A stretch of DNA of 64,000 bases, taken from NCBI RefSeq assembly GCF_012274275.1, contig NZ_JAANZA010000001.1, forward strand, positions 558,001 to 622,000, written 5' to 3'. The position numbers and the translations under genes are program-made. How positions within the stretch are numbered: the stretch's first letter is position 1; each line of letters opens with the position of its first letter. The notes beneath the pieces were generated by a model that searched no databases, was not told where the DNA came from, and saw only the letters and a list, made by a program, of their open reading frames with translations. The DNA comes from Cryobacterium sp. BB307. Its GTDB lineage: Bacteria > Actinomycetota > Actinomycetes > Actinomycetales > Microbacteriaceae. This document shows, piece after piece, positions 9,754 to 19,268 of this stretch.

Positions 9754-10265
9754 TTTGGTACATCGCACTGGTTGTCGCGACCGGTGTCGAGCGGCTCGTC
9801 GAACTGGTCATCTCGAAGCGCAATGCCGAACGAGCGTTCGCGGCCGGCGGTATCGAGTACGGGCAGAAGCACTTTCCCTGGATGGTGGCGCTGCACACCG
9901 GGCTGCTCGCCGCATGCATCGCCGAAGCCGTGCTGCTCGACCGCCCGTTCATCCCCGCACTCGGCTGGCCGATGCTCGTGCTCGTCATCCTCAGCCAGGC
10001 GCTGCGCTACTGGTGCATTGCTGCGCTCGGACGGCAGTGGAACACGCGTGTCATCGTCGTTCCCGGCCTGCACCTGGTCGCGACCGGTCCCTACAAGTGG
10101 CTCAGGCATCCGAACTATCTCGCGGTCGTCGTGGAGGGCTTCGCGCTGCCGCTCGTGCACACCGCGTGGCTGACTGCTCTCACCTTCACGGTGCTCAACG
10201 CTGTGCTGCTGCTGGGCTTCCGCATCCCCACCGAAGAGCGCGCGTTGGGTGCGCTGGCGAGATGA
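9750..10265 (+). CDS. Isoprenylcysteine carboxyl methyltransferase (ICMT)-family protein
   Basis: This integral membrane protein of about 171 residues has four or five hydrophobic segments, the ERLVELVISKRN motif near the N-terminus, and the SAM-binding region TGPYKWLRHPNYLAVVVE that marks the ICMT/PEMT family. In srs-type phenolic lipid operons the equivalent enzyme O-methylates the alkylresorcinol ring; that is the likely role here. The GTG at 9750 overlaps the PKS stop, with GGAG five bases upstream; GTG 9744 is also in frame. Its stop overlaps the ATG of the FAD enzyme, so translation is coupled. Confidence 0.88.
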   Translation: MIWYIALVVATGVERLVELVISKRNAERAFAAGGIEYGQKHFPWMVALHTGLLAACIAEAVLLDRPFIPALGWPMLVLVILSQALRYWCIAALGRQWNTRVIVVPGLHLVATGPYKWLRHPNYLAVVVEGFALPLVHTAWLTALTFTVLNAVLLLGFRIPTEERALGALAR

Positions 10266-11284
10266 CCCAGCTGCTCGTCGCCGGTGGAGGCCCGATCGGG
10301 TTGGCCGCCGCGATCGAGGCGCGCCTCGCCGGGCTCGACGTCGCGGTCATCGAACAGCGTCACGGCACGATCGACAAGGCCTGCGGGGAGGGGCTGATGC
10401 CGGGTGCGCTGCGTGCCCTGAACCGGCTGGGCGTCGACCCGGTGGGACGAGACATCCGCGGGATCAGCTACCGGCGTGACGGTCACCGTGCCGACCACCC
10501 GTTCGCGCACGGCACCGCACGCGGTGTCCGCCGCCCGGTGCTGCATGTCGCGCTCAGCCGACGCGCCGACGAGCTGGGGGTGGAACGGATCGAGGGCAAG
10601 GTCGGATTGCTCAGCCAGGATGACGAATCCGTCACGGTGGTGCTGCGAGACGAGGCGGTACGCGCGAACTGGCTCATCGGGTGCGACGGACTGCACTCGA
10701 CCGTGCGGGACCTGGTCGGGCTTGCGAGCCCTCCGCGCGGTCGCCGCCGGTTCGGTCTCCGGCGGCACTTCGCGATCGAACCGTGGAGCGACTTCGTCGA
10801 AGTGCACTGGACCAAGGATGCCGAGGTCTACGTCACCCCGGTGGGAGACCACAACGTCGGCATCGCCGTGCTCGGCGCGCCCGGCACCGACTACGACCGC
10901 ACGGTCAGCACCGCTCTCGCAGACCGCATCGACGGCGCCCCGCACTCGAGCGACCTGCGCGGCGCCGGCCCGCTCCGCCAGCGGACACGCGCACGCACGG
11001 CCGGCCGCGTGCTGCTCGCCGGCGACGCATCCGGCTACGTCGATGCGCTGACCGGCGAAGGCATCCGGGTCGGGCTGGCACAGGTGGCAGCAGCGGTGCG
11101 CTGCATCGTCGCCGGTGACCCGCAGGCGTACGAACGAGAGTGGCGCACCGCGACGCGCGATTTCCGGATGCTCACCTCGGGTCTCGTCGCGCTCGGCGCC
11201 TCACCGGCGCGGCGCGCTATCGTCCCGCTGGCCGACTCCCTGCCCAGGACCTACGGAGCGATCGTCGAGCGCCTGGCGCGTTGA
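10262..11284 (+). CDS. FAD-dependent hydroxylase/geranylgeranyl-reductase-like oxidoreductase
   Basis: The 340-residue flavoprotein starts with the Rossmann motif LLVAGGGPIGLAAAIEARLAG. It has the geranylgeranyl-reductase/monooxygenase feature DKACGEGLMPGAL, the ribityl-binding GCDGLHSTVRDLVG, and GRVLLAGDASGYVDALTGEGI, where GD contacts FAD. As third gene after a type III PKS and an ICMT-type methyltransferase, it matches the ring hydroxylase of srsABC-like clusters, which would convert the methylated resorcinol towards a quinol. It ends 3 bp from the stop of the convergent hemA gene. Confidence 0.87.
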   Translation: MTQLLVAGGGPIGLAAAIEARLAGLDVAVIEQRHGTIDKACGEGLMPGALRALNRLGVDPVGRDIRGISYRRDGHRADHPFAHGTARGVRRPVLHVALSRRADELGVERIEGKVGLLSQDDESVTVVLRDEAVRANWLIGCDGLHSTVRDLVGLASPPRGRRRFGLRRHFAIEPWSDFVEVHWTKDAEVYVTPVGDHNVGIAVLGAPGTDYDRTVSTALADRIDGAPHSSDLRGAGPLRQRTRARTAGRVLLAGDASGYVDALTGEGIRVGLAQVAAAVRCIVAGDPQAYEREWRTATRDFRMLTSGLVALGASPARRAIVPLADSLPRTYGAIVERLAR

Positions 11285-11287
11285 GGG

Positions 11288-12484
11288 TCACGCGCTCTCG
11301 GCAGCCGGACGCTCATGCCCAGCTCTCGCGCCGAACACCGCCTCGATGCCCGCGACGAACTCGTGACCGCGGCCGTCCTCCGCCAGCTCCCGGGCGCGCA
11401 CCGACGGCCCGTGCAGCAGCACGCCGGCGAAGTGGCGCAGCGCTCGCTCGATCTCGGGGTTGGCGCTGTGCTGCTCGAGCTCGGTGGAGAGCAGGTCGAG
11501 CACGTGCTCGCGCATGGCCACGACGGCCGGCGCGACGGTGCTGTCTGCGGTGAACTGCGCCGCGGCCGTGGTGACCAGCTCCCGGGCATCCGCCGTCGCG
11601 GTCAGCGCCTCGAGCGGCGCGTGCAGGCTGATGGTCTCGAGGTCGAGCAGCTCGACGTGCGGCACGGCGGTGATCCCGGAGCTGATATTGCGCGGCATCC
11701 CGAGGTCGACGAACAAGCGGCGATTTCCCTCGCTCACGTGCTGCTCGGTGATCACCGGATGCTCGTAGGACGTGCAGGTGATGACGAGCTGTGCGTCGGC
11801 GATGGCCGCTTCCAGGTCGGTGACCGGGTCGAGCGAGTACTTGGACGCGAACGTCGCCGCGCGCCCGCTCGGGGAGAACACCGACAGGTCGGATGCGCCT
11901 CGCTCGCGCAGGGCGGCGACGGTGGTCGCGGCGTATCGTCCGGTGCCGACGATCAGGATGCGCAAGCTCCGCCAGTCGGCGAACCGGCTGGAGGCGAGCT
12001 CGAGCGCAAGCCGCACGAGCGAGCGCCCGGAACTGCCGAGCGCCGTGCGGGTCTTCACCCCGCGGCTGGTCTTCGCCGCGGCCTGGAACAGCTTCTCGAG
12101 CCGAGACGACGTCGTCCCGGCCTCTCGCGCCGCCGTCAGCGCCCGGCTGACCTGGCCGGAGATCTCGTCCTCGCCGACGACGACCGACTCGAGGCCGGCC
12201 GCGACCGAGAACAGGTGCCGTGCCGCGCCCTCGCCGGCGGCCGTGGTGGCGTGCTTCGCGAGCTCATCCGCGTCCACACCTGTGGCGTCGGCAACCGCGG
12301 CAATCGCATCCGGATGCTCGGAGTCGACGTAGACCTCGAACCGGTTGCAGGTGGAGAGCACCACGGCACCGTCGATCTCGGCGAGCCCGCCGAGCGTGCC
12401 CAGTGCGCTGTCGGCCTTGGTCGTCAACGACTCGAGAAAATCGAAATCGGACGTGCGGTGGCTGACGGAGACGCAATGGATCAC
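11288..12484 (-). CDS. hemA: Glutamyl-tRNA reductase
   Basis: The 398-residue enzyme reduces glutamyl-tRNA to glutamate-1-semialdehyde with NADPH, the first step of the C5 route to haem. The catalytic cysteine is in LSTCNRFEVY, the tRNA/substrate segment is GLESVVVGEDEISGQV, and the NADPH-binding motif appears degraded from GxGxxG to IVGTGRYAATT. A C-terminal helical dimerisation domain follows. The start is a GTG. On the opposite strand to hemE with only 44 bp between, it has its own TACACT -10 box (12493-12498) eight bases before the start, so this key regulated step is transcribed apart from the rest of the pathway. Confidence 0.96.
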   Translation of the reverse strand: MIHCVSVSHRTSDFDFLESLTTKADSALGTLGGLAEIDGAVVLSTCNRFEVYVDSEHPDAIAAVADATGVDADELAKHATTAAGEGAARHLFSVAAGLESVVVGEDEISGQVSRALTAAREAGTTSSRLEKLFQAAAKTSRGVKTRTALGSSGRSLVRLALELASSRFADWRSLRILIVGTGRYAATTVAALRERGASDLSVFSPSGRAATFASKYSLDPVTDLEAAIADAQLVITCTSYEHPVITEQHVSEGNRRLFVDLGMPRNISSGITAVPHVELLDLETISLHAPLEALTATADARELVTTAAAQFTADSTVAPAVVAMREHVLDLLSTELEQHSANPEIERALRHFAGVLLHGPSVRARELAEDGRGHEFVAGIEAVFGARAGHERPAAESA

Positions 12485-12516
12485 GGTGAGCCAGTGTAAG
12501 CGCAGCTACCCGAGCC

Positions 12517-12522
12517 TATGCT
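12517..12522 (+). promoter_or_regulatory. -10 box of the hemE operon (leaderless)
   Basis: TATGCT lies six bases before the GTG start of hemE, with no Shine-Dalgarno sequence. The 44-bp gap to hemA also holds the divergent hemA -10 box, so the two promoters overlap. Confidence 0.5.
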
Positions 12523-12528
12523 GTTCGC

Positions 12529-13587
12529 GTGCTTCTGACTGAGACCCATCCCCTTATCGACGGTAGGACGACCACCTCACCGCTTATCCGTGCCTACCGG
12601 GGGGATCGCCCCGAGATTCCGCCGATCTGGTTCATGCGGCAGGCCGGTCGATCCCTGCCCGAGTACCGGGCGCTGCGTGAGACGGGGTCGATGCTCGATG
12701 CGTGCCTGAACCCGGAGCTCGCGAGCGAGATCACCCTGCAGCCGGTGCGTCGGCACGGCGTCGACGCTGCCATCTTCTTCAGCGACATCGTGGTGCCGGT
12801 CAAGCTCGGCGGGGTGGATGTCGAGATCGTGCCTGGGCGTGGTCCGGTGCTCGAGCGTCCGATTCGCACCGCCTCGGATGTCGCCGCGCTCCGCCCGCTC
12901 GACCCTGAAGTGTTCGCGCCCATCCGGGAAGCGGTCGCGCTCACGGTCGCCGAGTTGGGAAGCACGCCGCTCATCGGCTTCGCGGGCGCCCCATTCACGC
13001 TCGCCGCGTACCTGGTCGAGGGCGGCCCGTCGAAGGACCACCTGCGCGCGCGAACCCTCATGCACTCCGACCCGCACACCTGGGCGGCGCTGATGAATTG
13101 GGCCGCTGACGCTTCGGGCGCGTTCCTTCGCGCTCAGGTCGAGGCCGGGGCTTCCGCCGTGCAGCTGTTCGATTCGTGGGTGGGGTCGCTGAGCGTCGTC
13201 GACTATGTGCGGCGGGTGGCACCGCACTCGGCCCGCGCGCTTGATCACCTGCGCGGCACCGACGTGCCCAAGGTGCACTTCGGCGTCGGCTCCGGCGAGC
13301 TGCTCGGCGCGATGCGTGCGGTCGGTGCGGATGTGATCGGCGTCGACTGGAGGCTCCCGCTCGACGAGGCGAACCGTCGCCTGGGCGGGGAGACACCGCT
13401 GCAGGGCAACATCGATCCTGCGCTCCTGGCTGCACCCTGGCCGGCGCTCGAGAACCATGTCCGCGCGGTCGTCGACGCCGGCCGGGCGGCTCCGGCGCAT
13501 GTGGTCAACCTGGGCCACGGCGTCCCGCCGGAGACCGACCCCGACGTGCTCAGCCGCATCGTCGAGCTCGTGCACTCGCTCCGCTGA
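12529..13587 (+). CDS. hemE: Uroporphyrinogen decarboxylase
   Basis: The 352-residue enzyme decarboxylates the four acetate side chains of uroporphyrinogen III to give coproporphyrinogen III. The substrate-binding signature [17 protein letters not shown] is near the N-terminus, and [17 protein letters not shown] and [15 protein letters not shown] are also conserved. It is the first gene of the eight-gene operon and starts with GTG six bases after a TATGCT -10 box. Its TGA overlaps the ATG of hemY. Confidence 0.97.
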   Translation: MLLTETHPLIDGRTTTSPLIRAYRGDRPEIPPIWFMRQAGRSLPEYRALRETGSMLDACLNPELASEITLQPVRRHGVDAAIFFSDIVVPVKLGGVDVEIVPGRGPVLERPIRTASDVAALRPLDPEVFAPIREAVALTVAELGSTPLIGFAGAPFTLAAYLVEGGPSKDHLRARTLMHSDPHTWAALMNWAADASGAFLRAQVEAGASAVQLFDSWVGSLSVVDYVRRVAPHSARALDHLRGTDVPKVHFGVGSGELLGAMRAVGADVIGVDWRLPLDEANRRLGGETPLQGNIDPALLAAPWPALENHVRAVVDAGRAAPAHVVNLGHGVPPETDPDVLSRIVELVHSLR

Positions 13588-14894
13588 TGCCGCTCGGTTC
13601 GACCGCGCTGCCCTTCATCGTCATCGGTGGCGGGGTCGCCGGCCTGGTGGTGGCGCGCGACCTCGCCATCGCGGGGGAGCGGGTCGTGCTCGTCGAGGCG
13701 ACCGACCGGCTGGGTGGACAGGTGCGGCGGCATCGACTCGCTGGGCTGGACCTCGACGCGGGCGCCGAGGCTTACGCGACGCGCAACCCGTCGGTCCCCG
13801 AGTTGGCGGGAGAGCTCGGTCTCGCCGGTGAGCTGGTGAGCCCGAACCCGGCGGGCTCGTGGCTGTTCACCGCCGAATCGGACGCCTATCCGCTGCCCGC
13901 AACGAGCCTGCTCGGCATCCCGGGGGTGATCGACGAGCAGCTCGAACGCGTGCTCGGCGCACAGGCGACCGCTCGCGTAGCCGCCGACGCCGAGCTCCCG
14001 GCCGAGCTCGGCGCGGACGCGGTGACCCTGGGCGAGCTCGTGCGGGTCCGGATGGGCGACGCGGTGGTCGACCGCCTGGTGGCGCCGGTCACCACGGGCG
14101 TGCACAGCGCGCATCCGGATGCCTTGCCGCTCGACCGGGTCGCACCTGGGCTGCAGGCGGCACTCGCTCGCGAGGGTTCGCTCGCCGCGGCGGTGCGCAC
14201 GCTCCGGGACCAGGCGCCGGCCGGCTCGGCCGTCGGCGGGATCCGGGGCGGGATGGCCCGGCTGGTCGACGAACTGGAACGCGAGCTAGCACGCTTGGGC
14301 GTCGACGTGCGAGTCGGTGCACCAGCCGAGGACGTGACGCCGACGAGCGTCCGGGTCGGCGCAGAGCGGCTGCTGGGCACGGTCGTCGTCGCTGCACCCG
14401 GGGTGCTCGCGCCGGCCAGCATCCGGCCGGCCACCGTTGTGACGCTGGTCGTCGAGCGGCCCGAGCTGGCCGCGGCACCGCGCGGCTCCGGCGTGCTCGT
14501 GGCGCCGGGTGCGCCGGTGACCGCGCGAGCGCTCACCCACCAGAGCGCAAAATGGGACTGGCTCGCGCACGCCGCGGCCGGCCTCGACGTGCTCCGGCTC
14601 TCCTACGAGCATCCGGTGCCGACCGACACCGCTCGCGGCGACGCGTCGACCCTGCTCGGAGTGACGATCCGACCCCGCGACATCGTGGAGTCGGCGGTCG
14701 TCGAATGGCAGCGCTCAGCGATCGAAGCTAGCGCCGCGCATCCGCAGGTCGGCGAGGCCGCCTCAGGCACCGGCCTGGCCTCGGTTGTGCAGCACGCGCG
14801 CGCGACCGCTCGGTGGCTGCTGGCTGTGGGCGGCACTCGGGAAGACGACGTACGGTTGAAGCGCGAAAAAGGGAGCACCACGAATGACGATTGA
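13587..14894 (+). CDS. hemY: Coproporphyrinogen III oxidase, FAD-dependent (HemY/CgoX)
   Basis: This 435-residue flavoprotein has the FAD motif IVIGGGVAGLVVARDLA, the partner LVEATDRLGGQVRR, and the HemY-type segment APVTTGVHSAHPDALPLD. In actinobacteria HemY oxidises coproporphyrinogen III to coproporphyrin III, and the presence of HemQ and HemH in the same operon supports that substrate. It is somewhat shorter than the usual 460-470 residues and its C-terminal FAD-closing region is weakly conserved (GTGLASVVQHARATARW). It overlaps hemE by one base and hemQ by 11. Confidence 0.9.
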   Translation: MPLGSTALPFIVIGGGVAGLVVARDLAIAGERVVLVEATDRLGGQVRRHRLAGLDLDAGAEAYATRNPSVPELAGELGLAGELVSPNPAGSWLFTAESDAYPLPATSLLGIPGVIDEQLERVLGAQATARVAADAELPAELGADAVTLGELVRVRMGDAVVDRLVAPVTTGVHSAHPDALPLDRVAPGLQAALAREGSLAAAVRTLRDQAPAGSAVGGIRGGMARLVDELERELARLGVDVRVGAPAEDVTPTSVRVGAERLLGTVVVAAPGVLAPASIRPATVVTLVVERPELAAAPRGSGVLVAPGAPVTARALTHQSAKWDWLAHAAAGLDVLRLSYEHPVPTDTARGDASTLLGVTIRPRDIVESAVVEWQRSAIEASAAHPQVGEAASGTGLASVVQHARATARWLLAVGGTREDDVRLKREKGSTTNDD

Positions 14895-15552
14895 CACACC
14901 GGAACTCGGCTACACGTTCTGGGCGGTTCTGCGCCGCAACCCCGAGGTCGCCGCGACGGGAGACGTCGACAGCCTCGCCGAGCGGGTCGCCGCGGTAGAA
15001 GCATCCGGTGTGACACTGCGCGGGATCTATGACGTCTCCGGCATCCGCGCCGACGGCGATCTGATGGTGTGGATGCACGGCGCCCCTCCCGAGAAGCTGC
15101 AGTGGGCGCTGCGCGAGCTGCGGCGCTCGCCGCTGCTGCAGCCGCTGCTTCCGACCTGGAACGTGCTCGGCGTGCACCGCGACGCGGAGTTCAGCGCCAA
15201 CCACCTGCCCGCCTACCTGCGCGACACCCAGCCCAAGCAGTGGCTGACGGTGTACCCGTTCGTGCGCTCCTACGAGTGGTACCTGCTGCCGGAGGAGGAG
15301 CGCAAGCAGATGCTCGGCGATCACGGTCGCATGGGCCGCGAGTTCCCGCAGGTGCAGTCGAACACCGTCGCGAGCTTCGCGCTGGGCGACTACGAGTGGC
15401 TGCTCGGCTTGGAAGCCGACGAGCTGGTCGACCTGGTCGACCTCATGCGCCACCTGCGGCACACCGAAGCTCGGATGCATGTGCGCGAAGAGGTGCCGTT
15501 CTACACCGGCCGCCGAATCACCCTCGATGAAGTCGCCGAGGTGCTTGCGTGA
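14884..15552 (+). CDS. hemQ: Coproheme decarboxylase (HemQ/ChdC)
   Basis: The 222-residue protein belongs to the chlorite-dismutase-like family. It carries out the last step, peroxide-dependent decarboxylation of coproheme to haem b. Conserved parts include GYTFWAVLRRNP, the catalytic tyrosine region YPFVRSYEWYLL, and the haem-side segment DHGRMGREF followed by SNTVASFALGDYEWLLG. Its presence defines the coproporphyrin-dependent pathway and replaces the need for protoporphyrinogen. It overlaps hemY at the 5' end and the GTG of hemH at the 3' end. Confidence 0.95.
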   Translation: MTIDTPELGYTFWAVLRRNPEVAATGDVDSLAERVAAVEASGVTLRGIYDVSGIRADGDLMVWMHGAPPEKLQWALRELRRSPLLQPLLPTWNVLGVHRDAEFSANHLPAYLRDTQPKQWLTVYPFVRSYEWYLLPEEERKQMLGDHGRMGREFPQVQSNTVASFALGDYEWLLGLEADELVDLVDLMRHLRHTEARMHVREEVPFYTGRRITLDEVAEVLA

Positions 15553-16643
15553 CCGAAGCGGTTCGCTACGACGCCATCCTCCTGGCCGGCTTCGGCGGCC
15601 CGGAGGGCCAAGACGACGTGATCCCGTTCCTGCGCAACGTCACGCGGGGTCGCGGCATCCCCGAGGAGCGCCTCGAAGAGGTCGCCACCCACTACCGCCA
15701 CTTCGGCGGGGTCAGCCCGATCAACGAGCACAACCGCCAGCTGAAGGCGGCACTCGAGGCCGAACTGGCCGAACGAGGCATCGACCTGCCGGTGCTGTGG
15801 GGCAACCGCAACTGGGCGCCCTACCTGGCCGAAGCGGTGACGGATGCGCATGAGCGCGGGTACACCCGCCTGCTCGGCGTCGCGACCAGCGCGTACAGCT
15901 CGTACTCCAGTTGCCGGCAGTACCGCGAGGACTTCGCCCGGGCGCTCGACGACACCGGACTCACCGGCGTCATCCAGATCGACAAGGTGCGCCAGTTCTT
16001 CGACCACCCTGGTTTCGTGCAGGGCTTCATCGACGGAGTCCGCGATGCGCTCGCCGAACTGGACGGCGTCCCGGACGAACGCATCCGGGTGCTGTTCTCC
16101 ACCCACAGCATCCCCACCGACGACGCCGTTCGGAGCGGTCCGCGCGACCGCGACTTCGGCCCCGGTGGTGCGTACCAGGCGCAGCACGAGGCTGTCGCCC
16201 ACGTGGTGATGGCCGCGCAGGATTCAGCGCCGCAGTGGCAGCTGGTGTTCCAGTCGCGCTCGGGGCCGCCCAGTATGCCGTGGCTGGAGCCGGACATCAT
16301 CGACGTCATCGACGCACTCGACGCCGACCAGGTCGACGCGGTCGTCATTGTGCCGCTGGGGTTCGTCAGCGACCACATGGAGGTCATGTGGGACCTCGAC
16401 ACCGAGGCGCTGCAGGCGGCACACGAGCGCGGCTTCACCGCCGTACGCACCCCGACACCCGGCGTGAATCCCGACTTCGTCAAGGGGCTCATCGACCTCG
16501 CCCTCGAACGCATCAACGGGACGCCGGACGACGAGCGGCCAGCGCTCACCCCGCTCGGCCCGTGGTTCGACGTCTGCCGGCCGGCCTGCTGCGAGAACGT
16601 GCGGGCCGGGTTCAAGCCGGCGGTAGCGGGAGTGGCGCCATGA
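15549..16643 (+). CDS. hemH: Coproporphyrin III ferrochelatase
   Basis: The 364-residue enzyme inserts Fe(II) into coproporphyrin III. The family segments LAGFGGPEG, RHFGGVSPINEHN and VLFSTHSIPTDD are present, with the metal-site histidine in the last. The C-terminal DVCRPACCENVRAG and a cysteine in YSSCRQYRED give four cysteines that probably hold the [2Fe-2S] cluster known from actinobacterial ferrochelatases; the exact ligands are inferred. It starts with a GTG overlapping the hemQ stop, and its stop overlaps the hemC ATG. Confidence 0.95.
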   Translation: MTEAVRYDAILLAGFGGPEGQDDVIPFLRNVTRGRGIPEERLEEVATHYRHFGGVSPINEHNRQLKAALEAELAERGIDLPVLWGNRNWAPYLAEAVTDAHERGYTRLLGVATSAYSSYSSCRQYREDFARALDDTGLTGVIQIDKVRQFFDHPGFVQGFIDGVRDALAELDGVPDERIRVLFSTHSIPTDDAVRSGPRDRDFGPGGAYQAQHEAVAHVVMAAQDSAPQWQLVFQSRSGPPSMPWLEPDIIDVIDALDADQVDAVVIVPLGFVSDHMEVMWDLDTEALQAAHERGFTAVRTPTPGVNPDFVKGLIDLALERINGTPDDERPALTPLGPWFDVCRPACCENVRAGFKPAVAGVAP

Positions 16644-17557
16644 CACTTCGGATCGGAACCCGAGCGAGTGCGCTGGCGATGGCGCAGACCGGCCAGATCG
16701 CCGCGCAACTGGAACGGAAGACCGGCGCCGAGATCGAACTCGTGCCGATCACCTCAGAGGGTGACCGCACCACGGCGTCACTCGCCTCGCTCGGCGGAAC
16801 CGGCGTCTTCGCGGCCGCGTTGCGCGAAGCGCTGCTCGCGGGCGAATGCGATGTCGTGGTCCACTCGCTCAAGGACCTGCCGACCGGCGCGCTCGCCGGC
16901 CTGAGCATCGGTGCGACCCCGAAACGCGTCGACGCCCGCGATGCGCTGTGCGCGCGCGACTCACTGACCCTCGAGACGCTGCCATCCGGCGCCAGACTCG
17001 GCACCGGGTCGCCGCGCCGACGCGCGCAGGCTCTCGCGAAGCGCCCCGACCTGGAGGTCGTCGACATCCGCGGCAACGTCGACACCCGGCTGGGCAAGGT
17101 GAGCTCGGGTGAGCTCGACGCTGTCGTGCTCGCCGCTGCCGGACTCGAGCGGCTGGGCAGGCTCGACGAGGTCACACAGCTGCTCGAACTCTCCACCTGG
17201 CCGACGGCGCCGGGGCAGGGAGCGCTCGCTCTCGAGGTTCGCACGGGTGACGAGAACCTGGTCTCGACGCTGAACCACGCGCCGACCCGCATCATGGTGG
17301 AGACCGAACGGGCTGTCCTGGCGCGGCTCGAGGCCGGATGTGCCGCCCCGGTGGGCGTCACCGCGGCGATCGACGCCGGGCTGCTCTTCGTCTCCGCACG
17401 GGTGTACGCACTGGACGGCACGGCGCAGCTCACGAGCTCGCACGCGCTGTACCCGGCCGACGCGAAGAACCCGGCTGACGAACTCGCCGACCGCGTCGTC
17501 GACGAGCTCCTCGCGGCCGGCGCAGCAGACCTCGCACCCCTCGGCGGCAGCCGGTGA
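16640..17557 (+). CDS. hemC: Hydroxymethylbilane synthase (porphobilinogen deaminase)
   Basis: The 305-residue enzyme joins four porphobilinogens into hydroxymethylbilane. The N-terminal LRIGTRASALAMAQT, the KDLPTG loop and the arginine-rich GTGSPRRRAQAL are conserved, and the dipyrromethane cofactor cysteine is in RLEAGCAAPVG. It sits between hemH and hemD, overlapping both by four bases. Confidence 0.97.
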   Translation: MTLRIGTRASALAMAQTGQIAAQLERKTGAEIELVPITSEGDRTTASLASLGGTGVFAAALREALLAGECDVVVHSLKDLPTGALAGLSIGATPKRVDARDALCARDSLTLETLPSGARLGTGSPRRRAQALAKRPDLEVVDIRGNVDTRLGKVSSGELDAVVLAAAGLERLGRLDEVTQLLELSTWPTAPGQGALALEVRTGDENLVSTLNHAPTRIMVETERAVLARLEAGCAAPVGVTAAIDAGLLFVSARVYALDGTAQLTSSHALYPADAKNPADELADRVVDELLAAGAADLAPLGGSR

Positions 17558-18297
17558 GCGGAGCCCTCGACGGTGCTCTCGTGCTCGTCCCGCGGGGCGG
17601 CGCGTGGGGCGAATCCGTCGCGGCACGATTGCGCGAGCACGGCGCAAGCCCGGTGATCGCGCCGCTCATCGAGTTCGCTCCCGCGCCTGATCCGGATGCG
17701 CTCGACGCGGCACTCTCGGAACTCGAGAACGAGGAATTCGACTGGGTGGTGTTCACGAGCGCGACGACGATCGAGGCCATCGGCGGCACCCGCATCCCGG
17801 AGGCGACCAACGTGGCCGCGGTCGGCGACGCCACGGCACACACCCTCACGACTGCTGGCGTGCGTGTCGACTTCCAGCCGGAAGCCGACGCATCCGCACG
17901 CGCGATGGTCGACGAGTGGCCGGTCGACGGCGTGCGGGTGCTCATCCCGCACTCGGAGCTTGCGGCTCCGACGCTGGCCGACGGGTTGCGCGCGCGAGGA
18001 AATGACGTCGTAGCGGTGACCGCGTACCGCAACCTTCCGGTCCCCGTCGCAGCCCAGGTGGCTGAGGCCGTCAGGGGCGGCGACTTCCGTGCACTGTTCG
18101 TGACCTCGGGCAGCGTCGCGCGCCAGGTCGCCGAGCAGCTCGCGCCTGTGCCATCAGGGACCATCGTCGTCTGCATCGGCCCGCGCACCGCCGAGGAGGC
18201 GACCGCAGCGGGACTACGAGTCGACCTCGTCGCCGACCGCCGCAGCATCGACTCGATGATCGACTCCCTCATCCGATCCAGCCAGGAGACCCCATGA
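17554..18297 (+). CDS. hemD: Uroporphyrinogen-III synthase
   Basis: The 247-residue protein closes hydroxymethylbilane to uroporphyrinogen III with inversion of ring D. Family segments are [34 protein letters not shown], and the C-terminal [15 protein letters not shown] followed by [10 protein letters not shown]. HemD is poorly conserved in general, but its place between hemC and hemB supports the call. A clear paralogue lies at 33726-34496 outside the operon. Confidence 0.93.
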   Translation: MSGALDGALVLVPRGGAWGESVAARLREHGASPVIAPLIEFAPAPDPDALDAALSELENEEFDWVVFTSATTIEAIGGTRIPEATNVAAVGDATAHTLTTAGVRVDFQPEADASARAMVDEWPVDGVRVLIPHSELAAPTLADGLRARGNDVVAVTAYRNLPVPVAAQVAEAVRGGDFRALFVTSGSVARQVAEQLAPVPSGTIVVCIGPRTAEEATAAGLRVDLVADRRSIDSMIDSLIRSSQETP

Positions 18298-19268
18298 GCC
18301 TGCCCGACCGCCCGCGCAGACTGCGCATGACCCCCGCGATGCGCCGGCTGGTCGCAGAGACCCGGCTGCACCGGGCCGAGCTGATCCTGCCCATGTTCGT
18401 GCGGGAGGGGCTGGCCGAGCCGGCGCCGGTCGGCTCGATGCCCGGGGTGATGCAGCACAGCATGGACTCCTTCCGCGCCGCGCTGAACGAGGCCGCTGCG
18501 GCAGGCATCGGCGGCGTGATGCTGTTCGGCGTCCCGGAGAAGAAGGATGCGATCGGCTCCGGAGCAACGGACGAGGACGGCATCCTGAACCAGGCGACGC
18601 GGGTCGCGGTCTCCGAGGTGGGGGATGCGCTGGTCGTGCAGACCGACCTGTGCCTGGACGAGTTCACCGACCACGGCCACTGCGGCGTGCTGGATGCGAC
18701 CGGCAGGGTCGACAACGATGCGAGCCTGGCGCGCTACCGCGACATGGCGCTCGCGCAAGCCGCGGCAGGCTCGGCGCTGCTCGGCCTGTCCGGCATGATG
18801 GACGGCCAGGTCGCCGCGGTGCGCGACGCGCTGGACACCGCCGGTTTCACCGACACCGCGCTGCTCGGCTATGCCGCCAAGTACGCGTCAGCGTTCTACG
18901 GGCCGTTCCGCGAAGCGGTCGACTCGTCGCTGACGGGCGACCGCAAGTCGTACCAGCAGGACCCGGCCAACCGCCGCGAGGGCTTGCGCGAGGCGAGCAT
19001 CGACCTCGACGAGGGCGCCGACGTGATCATGGTCAAGCCCGCGATGGCCTACCTCGACGTGCTCGCCGATGTCGCCGCGATCAGCACGGTGCCGGTGTGG
19101 GCGTACCAGGTCAGCGGCGAGTACGCGATGATCGAGGCCGCCGCCGCGAACGGCTGGATCGATCGTGAGCGGGCGATCATGGAAAGCCTCATCGGCATCC
19201 GGCGGGCGGGAGCGGATGCGGTACTGACCTACTGGGCGATCGAGGCGGCAGGAGCGATCTCACGATGA
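18294..19268 (+). CDS. hemB: Delta-aminolevulinic acid dehydratase (porphobilinogen synthase)
   Basis: The 324-residue enzyme condenses two 5-aminolevulinates to porphobilinogen. The catalytic lysines are in [17 protein letters not shown] and [14 protein letters not shown]. The active-site region reads [16 protein letters not shown], with aspartates in place of the cysteine-rich zinc site ([14 protein letters not shown] rather than DVCLCxYTSHGHCG), which fits the Mg-type enzymes. It overlaps hemD and hemL by four bases each. Confidence 0.97.
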   Translation: MSLPDRPRRLRMTPAMRRLVAETRLHRAELILPMFVREGLAEPAPVGSMPGVMQHSMDSFRAALNEAAAAGIGGVMLFGVPEKKDAIGSGATDEDGILNQATRVAVSEVGDALVVQTDLCLDEFTDHGHCGVLDATGRVDNDASLARYRDMALAQAAAGSALLGLSGMMDGQVAAVRDALDTAGFTDTALLGYAAKYASAFYGPFREAVDSSLTGDRKSYQQDPANRREGLREASIDLDEGADVIMVKPAMAYLDVLADVAAISTVPVWAYQVSGEYAMIEAAAANGWIDRERAIMESLIGIRRAGADAVLTYWAIEAAGAISR

